This document shows, in pieces, positions 1 through 6,583 of a stretch of DNA of 12,216 nt. Position 1 is the first letter of the stretch. Each line of letters opens with the position of its first letter. The DNA lies in assembly GCA_015065205.1 (NCBI GenBank), contig SVQS01000043.1:1-12216 (forward strand), given 5' to 3'. The position numbers and the translations under genes were made by a program. The DNA is from Oscillospiraceae bacterium (GTDB taxonomy: Bacteria; Bacillota; Clostridia; Oscillospirales; CAG-272). Below the pieces are notes generated by a model, which was not told the DNA's origin, did not search any database, and saw nothing but the letters and a program-made list of their open reading frames with translations.

Positions 1-986
1 CCCGTTGCCACAAAGGTGTCGGGAGTGTTCTTTGAATATTGTCCAATATAAGGGATATCATCCAATGTCATACAATCCTGTGTTGCCCATTTGGCGGTGA
101 TTTTGGCATTGGGATAGTGCTTCTTGGCGAATTCTTCAAGCTCTTGCCAGCATCCGCCCTTTTTGCCCGTGCGGTGTCCGCCACCGCCCAAGAGTAACAG
201 ATTTTTATAATTGCGAAAAGAAAGTCCCGTGTCACATTCATCAACGTACATTCCGTCAATTGGGGGAGCCCCCTCAAGGGCTAAAACGTAGGAGCGATGC
301 TGATAAAGCTTGAGGAAATAAGCACCGTGCTTGTTGTAAATAGGGAAATGTGTTGCCACGATGAGTTTTAGAAAGGTTATCACGCCGTGGTTGGTCACCG
401 CCTTGTGCGGAATCAGATTTATCACTTTGGTGTGCTCGTAAATAGGCAAGTCTTTGGCAATTTCATATAAAAATTTCAAAGGATGAAACTGCGCCTGACC
501 TTTTACCCGTACTGCCCCCGCGACAGAGAAAGGAAGCGCACGTGCTTCTGAAAATGAAGCCCGTATGCCGAGGATATTGAGAGCATCTACTTCTTTTTCG
601 ATCTTTTTGCGGTTGTTTAAGGAGTAGACGTAGGAATCCTTCATCTCAAAATCGCAGTCTATGTCCTTGCAAAGCTTTGTGTATTCTTCGATAGCTTTGT
701 ATTGTGCCTCGACATAAAGCCTTGTCTTTTCCTCCCCAAAACGACGTAGCATTTTGTCATACATCAAGCCGTGACTAAGTGTTATTTTTGCAGTTGTGTC
801 TTTTGTAATGCCGCCACAAATTTCGTCGGCTTCTACAAGTATGCAATCTACACCTGCGCGCTTGAGCTGGTAGGCGCACAAAATTCCTGCAATACCACCG
901 CCAATAATCAAAACATCAGTGCTTTTCACTCCGCTAAGCGCATCAAATGGCACGCGCGCCGCAGATTTGCTCCAAATTGAATTCAT
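1..986 (-). CDS. FAD-dependent oxidoreductase, YhfW-like (DAO fold), 3' end outside the window
   Basis: The first 328 codons of a minus-strand gene, open to the left edge of the window. The start is the ATG at 984-986, preceded by a GGGGGTGAG ribosome binding site. An N-terminal dinucleotide-binding motif reads DVLIIGGGIAGILCAYQLKR (about residues 24-43), and an acidic Glu52 ends the second strand, as expected for FAD binding. The segment GGITKDTTAKIT (about 58-69) is typical of the DadA/YhfW-like group of FAD oxidoreductases, which in Bacillus often carry a C-terminal Rieske 2Fe-2S domain. That end would lie outside the window and is not seen. The later segment DDIPYIGQYS also fits the family. 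A soluble cytoplasmic flavoenzyme acting on an amine or amino acid is likely; the substrate is unknown. It diverges from the aldo/keto reductase operon across 152 bases. Confidence 0.85.
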   Translation of the reverse strand, partial: MNSIWSKSAARVPFDALSGVKSTDVLIIGGGIAGILCAYQLKRAGVDCILVEADEICGGITKDTTAKITLSHGLMYDKMLRRFGEEKTRLYVEAQYKAIEEYTKLCKDIDCDFEMKDSYVYSLNNRKKIEKEVDALNILGIRASFSEARALPFSVAGAVRVKGQAQFHPLKFLYEIAKDLPIYEHTKVINLIPHKAVTNHGVITFLKLIVATHFPIYNKHGAYFLKLYQHRSYVLALEGAPPIDGMYVDECDTGLSFRNYKNLLLLGGGGHRTGKKGGCWQELEEFAKKHYPNAKITAKWATQDCMTLDDIPYIGQYSKNTPDTFVAT

Positions 987-1063
987 TTTCTCACCCCCAT
1001 TATATTGGGAATATTCTTTCTTGTTTCTTTGGTTTGCATACCTGCCAATTTATCTCTGCTGAG

Positions 1064-1092
1064 TTGACTTTTTACATAAAATGTGATATACT
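1064..1092 (+). promoter_or_regulatory. Sigma-A type promoter of the aldo/keto reductase operon
   Basis: The -35 box TTGACT (1064-1069) and -10 box TATACT (1087-1092) are separated by exactly 17 bases. A TG at 1084-1085 makes an extended -10 (TGATATACT). Transcription should start near 1099, giving a leader of about 40 bases before the ATG at 1139. No comparably good minus-strand promoter for the divergent FAD oxidoreductase gene could be picked out in this intergenic region. Confidence 0.8.
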
Positions 1093-1095
1093 GAT

Positions 1096-1114
1096 AACAA
1101 TAGATATTATTGTT
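1096..1114. promoter_or_regulatory. Operator-like inverted repeat at the start site of the aldo/keto reductase operon
   Basis: Perfect 7-base arms AACAATA (1096-1102) and TATTGTT (1108-1114) flank a 5-base spacer. The dyad sits 3 bases after the -10 box and covers the predicted transcription start, the usual place for a repressor operator. The repressor is unknown and no regulator gene is present in the window. Confidence 0.4.
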
Positions 1115-1138
1115 TTACAGCTCAGAAAGGAAATTTGT

Positions 1139-2272
1139 ATGATTTATAAGGAATTTCAAGGCAAGCAGCTTTCCGCCCTTGGTATGGGATGTATGAGATT
1201 GCCTGTTTGCGAGAATGACCAAAAGAATATAGATATTGATGCTGTACGCGAAATGGTCGCGTATGCGATGGAGAAGGGCATCAACTATTTTGATACCGCT
1301 TGGGGCTATCACGACGGTCAGTCCGAAATCGTGATGGGCAAGGTACTTGCCGACTATCCGCGTGAAAGCTTTTATCTGGCATCTAAGTTCCCGGGCTTCA
1401 ATCTGCAAAATATGGAAAGGGTTGAAGAAATTTTTGAAAAGCAGCTCGAAAAATGCGGCGTGGAATATTTCGATTTTTATCTCTTCCACAATTTGTGCGA
1501 AAACAACGTAGATGCATACCTTGATCCCAAATACGGTATTCTTGACTACTTGCTCAAGCAAAAGAAAAACGGCCGCATCCGCCATCTTGGTGTTTCCACA
1601 CACGGCACGCTCGATACGATGCGTCGTTTCCTTGATGCTTACGGCGAGCACATGGAGTTTTGCCAAATTCAGCTCAACTGGCTGGATTGGAAATTGCAAA
1701 ATGCCAAGGCAAAGGTGGATATGTTGCGTGAATATAACCTGCCCATTTGGGTAATGGAGCCTGTACGTGGGGGCAAGCTTGTTTCCCTTGAGGAAGCACA
1801 CGAGGCAACATTAAAAGAAGCGCGTCCCGATGCAAGTGTTGTCGAATGGGCATTCCGTTTTCTGCAAGCCATCCCCGACGTGTGCGTGACGCTTTCGGGA
1901 ATGTCAAATTTTGAGCAATTGCGAGAGAATATTGCTACATACCAGACCGAAAAGCCCTTGAACGAAGAAGAATGGAATACCATTCTCGGTATTGCTCAAA
2001 AAATGACAGAAAAGCACACACTCCCGTGCACGGCTTGTCGCTACTGCACCACAACTTGCCCGATGGAGTTGGATATTCCAATGCTCATCGAGCTTTATAA
2101 TGAATTCAACTATTCGGGTGGCGGATTTGTTCCCCAAATGGTTATCAAATCCTTGCCCGAGGAAAAACGCCCCGCGGCCTGCCTTGCTTGCCGTGCTTGC
2201 GAATCTGTTTGCCCACAGAATATCAAAATCAGTGAAATGATGAGCGATTTCACGGAGAAATTAGCGAAATGA
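1139..2272 (+). CDS. Aldo/keto reductase with two C-terminal 4Fe-4S cluster motifs
   Basis: A 377-residue cytoplasmic oxidoreductase of the iron-sulfur aldo/keto reductase group (COG1453-like). The expected catalytic tetrad is visible: Asp52 and Tyr57 in YFDTAWGYHDGQSE, Lys83 in ASKFPG and His117 in YLFHN. The barrel is followed by two ferredoxin-type motifs with CxxCxxCxxxCP spacing: Cys297/300/303/307 and Cys348/351/354/358. This suggests electron exchange between NAD(P)H or a carbonyl substrate and iron-sulfur clusters, as in anaerobes; the substrate cannot be read from sequence. The start is the ATG at 1139 because AGAAAGG lies 8 bases upstream and family homology begins there. An in-frame ATG at 947 would place the start inside the divergent gene and upstream of the promoter. 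It is first in an operon, and its TGA overlaps the next ATG. Confidence 0.93.
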   Translation: MIYKEFQGKQLSALGMGCMRLPVCENDQKNIDIDAVREMVAYAMEKGINYFDTAWGYHDGQSEIVMGKVLADYPRESFYLASKFPGFNLQNMERVEEIFEKQLEKCGVEYFDFYLFHNLCENNVDAYLDPKYGILDYLLKQKKNGRIRHLGVSTHGTLDTMRRFLDAYGEHMEFCQIQLNWLDWKLQNAKAKVDMLREYNLPIWVMEPVRGGKLVSLEEAHEATLKEARPDASVVEWAFRFLQAIPDVCVTLSGMSNFEQLRENIATYQTEKPLNEEEWNTILGIAQKMTEKHTLPCTACRYCTTTCPMELDIPMLIELYNEFNYSGGGFVPQMVIKSLPEEKRPAACLACRACESVCPQNIKISEMMSDFTEKLAK

Positions 2273-2709
2273 CCGACCTACAAAAAGCAAAAAAGCTCCT
2301 TGCAGAGAACGACTACACTTGCGTGCTCTGCAAGGATGAAAAAACGCGCACGTCTACACAAAGAGGAGTGCGTCCCTTGGTCGAATGGCTCGAGTCGGAT
2401 GAAGACTTCGAGGGCTTTTCTGCCGCTGACAAGGTGGTTGGCAGAGGAGCGGCGTTCCTTTACGTCTTGCTTGGTGTAAATGCGGTGTATTCCCACGTTA
2501 TCAGTTATGCTGCGTTGGAGGTTTTGCGTGCCTACAATATTACAGTCGAATACAATGTTGCCGTGGAGCACATCATCAACCGCCGGGGTGACGGCATCTG
2601 CCCGTTTGAGTCCGCCGTGATGGATATTACCGATGTTGGCGAAGCATATATAGCCATCAAGCAGAAAATGCGAGAGATAGGGATTGCATCGAGGGGAGAA
2701 AATAAATGA
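2269..2709 (+). CDS. DUF1893 family protein (cytidine-deaminase-like fold)
   Basis: A 146-residue soluble protein that matches DUF1893, a family whose structural representative from Thermotoga (TM1506) has a deaminase-like fold without an established enzymatic role. Family hallmarks seen are ADKVVGRGAAFLYVLLGV (about 53-70), followed by the HVISYAALEVL helix and the C-terminal segment IINRRGDGICPFESAVMDI. The usual lysine after VVG is an arginine here. The start ATG overlaps the stop codon of the aldo/keto reductase (ATGA), and its own stop overlaps the next start in the same way, so the three genes are almost certainly translationally coupled. The role is unknown; co-expression with a redox enzyme is the only contextual hint. 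Confidence 0.88.
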   Translation: MTDLQKAKKLLAENDYTCVLCKDEKTRTSTQRGVRPLVEWLESDEDFEGFSAADKVVGRGAAFLYVLLGVNAVYSHVISYAALEVLRAYNITVEYNVAVEHIINRRGDGICPFESAVMDITDVGEAYIAIKQKMREIGIASRGENK

Positions 2710-4025
2710 AAATCAAGGTTAGCAAAGAAAGTGTCGTGTATCAGGGGCCTGCCTATGAGGATAGTTATTGGGGTGAGGTACAATTTCCCGAAATTTTGAA
2801 TTGCGCAGACGGCTCCTTGGCGATCAAAACGCACGCGGCAGATGACAACTGGGCGGAATTTGGAAAAGATAAAGATGTTTGGTGCATTTCGAGGGACAAA
2901 GGAGTTAGTTGGGAAAGAGCCAAGGGAGCGCTCACAAACGAAGTCGGATACCGTCTTCCAAGCGGCGATAGATTATATTTTCCATTGAGAACGGGGCTTT
3001 CTTGCAAAACGGCGGATCTGAAGCCCGCTCGCATTGTAACCCAGCGGTTGCCAAGCGATAAAATTACAAAAGAGAAAGATGGAAGCTGGCCCTATCCCGT
3101 ATTTATGTATCGGGATATTTGGGGAAGTGCGAATTACATTTATGATTTGGAAACGCTTCCTGATGAATATTCCCAAAAGGAATGGGTTGGCTATCGAATC
3201 AAAAAAGGGGAGAGCCGGGGAGCAGAGGAGACGGTGAAGGTGATTCACCCCAATATGTCTGTTCGCGGTGTCATCAGGGGAGAAGATTTTGTTATGGCAC
3301 CGTTCTGCCCTTATGGGCGTGGATTCCGCACAGACAAGGAAGGGAACATTTGGGTTACATCCTATTCCGGCGCGCACCTCAACCCCTATAACGGTGGAGT
3401 CGACGTGTGCGGCGCCTCGCTTCTGTATAAGTCCACCGATAACGGACACACCTTTGAGCTCGCGGGATACATTCCCTATATTCCCAACACCACCAAGCAT
3501 CCCACAGCATATATGTGCGATGGCTTTTCCGAGGCGGCTTTGGAGTTTATGGATGACGGTTCCATGATCGTTCTTTTGCGCGCGACCAGCGTCTTTTTAG
3601 GTGGACCGGAATGGAATCCGACGTACTTTGCGCGTTCTACCGACGGTGGCAAGACCTTTTCGGAGCCGCAAGAGTTTGACAAGTGCGGTGTGCTACCAAA
3701 CTTGGTAAAATTGGATTGCGGCGTTACGCTGGCTGCCTACGGCAGACCGGGTATTTACGTACGTGCTACCGATGACCCCTCGGGAATTGCGTGGGAAGAG
3801 CCGATCGAAATTATGACGGGAGAGGATAGAAGCCACCTAATGAACGATCCGCCCGATCGACCGAACTTCCATCAGTGGGCGGGCTCTTGCTGCAACGTAG
3901 ACCTTAAACCCATCGGACCGAATCAAGCCATCCTTGCCTATTCCGATTTCTATTATCCCGATCAATCGGGCAAAACGAATAAAAAGTTAAAGACGATTCT
4001 TACACGTATCATCACAGTAGAATAA
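2706..4025 (+). CDS. Sialidase-fold (BNR/Asp-box) beta-propeller protein, probably cytoplasmic
   Basis: A 439-residue protein with three Asp-boxes, SRDKGVSW (62-69), STDNGHTF (243-250) and STDGGKTF (311-318). It also has propeller phrases typical of sialidase-superfamily proteins, such as FSEAALEFMDDGSMIVLLR (274-292) and PNLVKLDCGVTLAAYGRPG (331-349). There is no signal peptide or anchor, so it should stay in the cytoplasm. The arginine of the usual N-terminal RIP motif is missing: the equivalent region reads VQFPEILNCADGSLAI (25-40). It may therefore be a glycosidase of different specificity, or not a sialidase at all. Translation starts at the ATG overlapping the DUF1893 stop, with GAGGGGAG just upstream. 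It is the last gene of the operon, ending before a strong terminator. A calling name of 'exo-alpha-sialidase' would be over-specific. Confidence 0.8.
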   Translation: MKIKVSKESVVYQGPAYEDSYWGEVQFPEILNCADGSLAIKTHAADDNWAEFGKDKDVWCISRDKGVSWERAKGALTNEVGYRLPSGDRLYFPLRTGLSCKTADLKPARIVTQRLPSDKITKEKDGSWPYPVFMYRDIWGSANYIYDLETLPDEYSQKEWVGYRIKKGESRGAEETVKVIHPNMSVRGVIRGEDFVMAPFCPYGRGFRTDKEGNIWVTSYSGAHLNPYNGGVDVCGASLLYKSTDNGHTFELAGYIPYIPNTTKHPTAYMCDGFSEAALEFMDDGSMIVLLRATSVFLGGPEWNPTYFARSTDGGKTFSEPQEFDKCGVLPNLVKLDCGVTLAAYGRPGIYVRATDDPSGIAWEEPIEIMTGEDRSHLMNDPPDRPNFHQWAGSCCNVDLKPIGPNQAILAYSDFYYPDQSGKTNKKLKTILTRIITVE

Positions 4026-4028
4026 AAG

Positions 4029-4060
4029 AAGGGCTGACCTCTTTTTTGGGGTCAGCCCTT
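4029..4060. terminator. Bidirectional intrinsic terminator, left copy of a repeated hairpin
   Basis: Stem AAGGGCTGACC (4029-4039) pairs perfectly with GGTCAGCCCTT (4050-4060) around a 10-base loop. On the plus strand it is followed by a T-rich TTGCTCTT and ends the aldo/keto reductase operon. On the minus strand the bases after the stem read TTCTTTTATT, so it also ends the two-gene operon whose last stop codon is at 4066. A near-identical hairpin occurs at 6551-6574. Confidence 0.85.
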
Positions 4061-4065
4061 TGCTC

Positions 4066-4869
4066 TTATTGGGTTAGTAAAGCAGCAAGTGCAATAATTA
4101 GTGCTGTTATTGCAAGAGCAATGCCAAGAAAAGCTAATTTTTTAATTTTTTGTATCTGCTCTTCATGTTGTTTATCGATTTTTTGCTGCTTTTTAAGTTC
4201 TTTGTCTTGTTCTACATCTTTCTTCACTCTTGCATCAAGACGCTTATCCTGTTCCACGTTTTTAGAAGCATTTTCGGCAATCATGGAATCGTGCTTTTTA
4301 TCGGTTTCATCTTGCTTCGCATCTACGCGGTGGATGGTTTCGATTTCGCTACCATGAGATTTGATTTGATCGGACATTCTGTCTTGCTTTGAAAAAGCAC
4401 TTTCCTGCTCGCGCAGTAATTTGATAACTCCTATTAACTCTTCACGAGCTTTTTGAGAAAGTTGTTCTTTTGAGGCTTGCTTTAACTTTGCTTCGAGTTC
4501 TGCTATTACAACACGATTCATTGCAATACTAGAAGCACCAAGTATTAGGAGATAGCGCATGCCGATCGCCATTTTCTGTTGATTCTCGAACAACATTTTC
4601 TGTGCATCTGTCAGTGCTGTTTGTGAATCGGCCAGAGAACGAACTGCATCCTGTGTGGCATTGATTGCATCTTTTTGGTTCAAAGCTTTGGCAAGAATCA
4701 TTTTGTTAGATGCATCTTTTGCAGTGGCACAACTTTTTTCTGCTTCTTGAATTTTCCTGTCTATCTCCACAATTGATTCAAATTGTTGGGAGATTACATC
4801 GGGTAAATCGGCTTCACTAACATTCACATTTTCAATTATAGAAATATCTGTTATATTATTTTCGCTCAT
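4066..4869 (-). CDS. Coiled-coil protein with C-terminal membrane anchor, function unknown
   Basis: A 267-residue protein, not recognised with confidence. A short acidic N-terminus (1-30) leads into long alanine-, glutamine- and lysine-rich helices (about 31-100). A modestly hydrophobic stretch, MAIGMRYLLILGASSIAMNR (100-119), is followed by charged helices with coiled-coil character (120-245). One hydrophobic segment at the extreme C-terminus (about 244-266) fits a tail anchor, leaving most of the protein in the cytoplasm. Within the coiled coil, VEQDK recurs at 205 and 219, two heptads apart. The start ATG has a GAGGAA site 7 bases upstream. It lies 16 bases after the stop of the 507-residue membrane protein, so the two are co-transcribed and probably act together at the membrane. 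Both genes are visibly richer in A and T than the genes to their right. Confidence 0.75.
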   Translation of the reverse strand: MSENNITDISIIENVNVSEADLPDVISQQFESIVEIDRKIQEAEKSCATAKDASNKMILAKALNQKDAINATQDAVRSLADSQTALTDAQKMLFENQQKMAIGMRYLLILGASSIAMNRVVIAELEAKLKQASKEQLSQKAREELIGVIKLLREQESAFSKQDRMSDQIKSHGSEIETIHRVDAKQDETDKKHDSMIAENASKNVEQDKRLDARVKKDVEQDKELKKQQKIDKQHEEQIQKIKKLAFLGIALAITALIIALAALLTQ

Positions 4870-4885
4870 TATGTATTCCTCACAA

Positions 4886-6409
4886 TTATAAAATATCTAG
4901 TAATTCGTCAACGAGTCCTTCGTTGTTCTCTTCGATTGCACAAACATCTACATCTTTGATTTCATGGATGCTACCTTGAATTGCTTTCATATCTGACACA
5001 ATTTCAACGGATAAGTGTTGCATGGCTTCAAATAAACTATCAACCGATTGTTCCGCGTCCTTGACAGCAGACCACATTAATTTATCCCCATAGTACATTT
5101 TGGTTTCTAGCAGATACAGAGATTGTGCTTTAAGAAGCATTCGTTCTCTCGATCTCTTGCCCTTCCTCAAGCCCATAAAAGCATCTGTTCCAAGTGCAAT
5201 TGTAAATCTTCCAATACCAACAAAGTTCAAGCGCAATACCACTTGACTACCAAACTCTGCCGAATTCCCTTTGGAAGTAATTGCACCTTCTATTACCGCA
5301 TCCAGTGCGTCTACCGCAGTAAATGTTCCGCTAGCAATAGTCATCATGCGTTCTATTGTCCGGTTACCGAAAGGAATAACATTGTTCCAATTTATATTTT
5401 CAAAGCCGTTATTTGATTTATACTCTGTAAGCAAATGGCGGACAAAATAAAATCCCCTTACCAAAACCTCGTTAATAACAATGGGCAAAATTTGTTTCTT
5501 TATTGCCGTTAAGGCAATACCCTCGTATTTCCAAACGTTGAATTTTTTATTTGCATATAAATCATCAACTATTTTGGGAAGAGCTGTTTTATTAACCCCC
5601 GGGATCATCGAAAGTTCTTTCAATCCAGATAAAAATATTCCTGGAACACCTGCTGACGTAGATACATCGCTTAAAATATGTTCTGCCCAAGTATCTGCGC
5701 TCATCATAAGATCAATTATAGCTGGTGTTGCCGCCACTGCCCCTATCATATTTTTAATGGGGGTTGGAATATTTTCATCAATAGTTTCATTATTCTTAGC
5801 CATTTGTGCTATCCAGACCATAACTCCTGATAATACTGCCAAAGACCATGCTACACACATGTCCTTCATTTCTTCCTTGTATGTATCTGGATTTGAGTGC
5901 TTATCAATTAAAAAGATTCTCGTCTTCCCCTCTGAGCTGTTTGAAAACACCGCAATTCGAAAAAATCTTGCTGCTATTGCCGCAAGAAGTCCCCACATAG
6001 TCGGATGGTGCGCTAAGTCCTCCAATCTATGGTATTGAGAACTACTTACCCATCCCTCTTTTCCATCATCTTTTATGACTTTATGCTTATACGCAGAGTC
6101 ATTTACAGTATGAAACTTTTCTTCCAACTCTTCCTGTATTTTATTGATATCGATATCGGTTTTTCCAACAAATATCGCATCAATAAAACCCGTTAAAATA
6201 CCGCTCGCTACAGCAACAGCATAGTCTGCCCGATCAGCATGGTTTGTAAACTTATCAATAGAGATATCCAAATCTGCAATTTTACTTTCAATCTCATCAA
6301 GGCGCGCGTCGATCTCACTAGTGGGATTGATTATTTCAAGTTCTACTGATTTGCACTCTGATTCAAAATCATACTGAGGCTTAAATTCGAATCTCATATT
6401 CTCATCCAT
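4886..6409 (-). CDS. Large uncharacterised membrane-associated protein, first gene of a two-gene cassette
   Basis: A 507-residue protein of a family I cannot name. Residues 1-60 are acidic and helical. Several hydrophobic stretches then follow: about 63-83 (AVAVASGILTGFIDAIFVG), 137-155, 183-203, 218-236, 297-320, 354-373 and 388-414. This suggests a multi-pass or membrane-embedded helical protein. A notable motif is YHRLEDLAHHPTMWGL (126-141), with paired histidines just before a hydrophobic segment. The soluble C-terminal tail (about 420-507) is amphipathic and ends in an acidic stretch. No nucleotide-binding, nuclease or protease motif could be seen. The start ATG is supported by GGAGG 9 bases upstream and by a promoter at 6473-6501; a second ATG at codon 5 is less well placed. 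Residues DYAVAVASG and HRLEDLAHHP give an impression of kinship with uncharacterised Firmicutes proteins, but I cannot verify this. Confidence 0.75.
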   Translation of the reverse strand: MDENMRFEFKPQYDFESECKSVELEIINPTSEIDARLDEIESKIADLDISIDKFTNHADRADYAVAVASGILTGFIDAIFVGKTDIDINKIQEELEEKFHTVNDSAYKHKVIKDDGKEGWVSSSQYHRLEDLAHHPTMWGLLAAIAARFFRIAVFSNSSEGKTRIFLIDKHSNPDTYKEEMKDMCVAWSLAVLSGVMVWIAQMAKNNETIDENIPTPIKNMIGAVAATPAIIDLMMSADTWAEHILSDVSTSAGVPGIFLSGLKELSMIPGVNKTALPKIVDDLYANKKFNVWKYEGIALTAIKKQILPIVINEVLVRGFYFVRHLLTEYKSNNGFENINWNNVIPFGNRTIERMMTIASGTFTAVDALDAVIEGAITSKGNSAEFGSQVVLRLNFVGIGRFTIALGTDAFMGLRKGKRSRERMLLKAQSLYLLETKMYYGDKLMWSAVKDAEQSVDSLFEAMQHLSVEIVSDMKAIQGSIHEIKDVDVCAIEENNEGLVDELLDIL

Positions 6410-6472
6410 AATCGGTAACCTCCAATGTTTATCTTATAAAAGGTCTTTCAATTTTGCGTGGGGGCTTTTTAT

Positions 6473-6501
6473 ATTATAACACGAATTCCATTATACTTCA
6501 A
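6473..6501 (-). promoter_or_regulatory. Promoter of the two-gene membrane/coiled-coil cassette
   Basis: Read on the minus strand, TTGAAG (plus-strand 6496-6501) and TATAAT (6473-6478) are 17 bases apart. A TG one base before the -10 box gives TGTTATAAT. Transcription should start near 6466, giving a leader of about 55 bases that ends in a GGAGG ribosome binding site (around 6419-6423) for the ATG at 6409. The cassette is therefore independently transcribed and does not rely on the MATE gene, which is terminated upstream. Confidence 0.8.
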
Positions 6502-6550
6502 CAAAAATTATTATATTTTCCGAATTTTGTATTTCAACAAATAAAGAAAT

Positions 6551-6574
6551 GGCTGACCTTTTTTGGGGTCAGCC
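6551..6574 (-). terminator. Intrinsic terminator of the MATE gene, right copy of a repeated hairpin
   Basis: Stem GGCTGACC (6551-6558) pairs with GGTCAGCC (6567-6574) around an 8-base loop. On the minus strand it is followed by ATTTCTTTAT and lies about 10 bases after the MATE stop codon at 6584. The block 6540-6577 matches 4021-4060 almost base for base: the same A-rich lead-in, stem, T-run loop and CAGCCCTT ending, with small indels. The plus-strand side is also T-rich, so it could work in both directions. Confidence 0.82.
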
Positions 6575-6583
6575 CTTGTGTTT

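Noticed and set aside
999..1004. TATAAT on the minus strand just before the FAD oxidoreductase gene
   Set aside because: It would place the transcription start within the ribosome binding site, and no -35 box is present at the right distance.
947..1138. 64-codon N-terminal extension of the aldo/keto reductase
   Set aside because: It lies upstream of and across the promoter and overlaps the divergent gene. Family homology and a ribosome binding site point to 1139.
1115..1801. 228-codon minus-strand ORF
   Set aside because: Antisense shadow of the aldo/keto reductase, whose forward frame has clear catalytic and cluster motifs.
5481..6038. 185-codon plus-strand ORF inside the cassette
   Set aside because: It is antisense to the 507-residue gene, with no promoter or ribosome binding site. 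The opposite strand has promoter, ribosome binding site and a downstream coupled gene.
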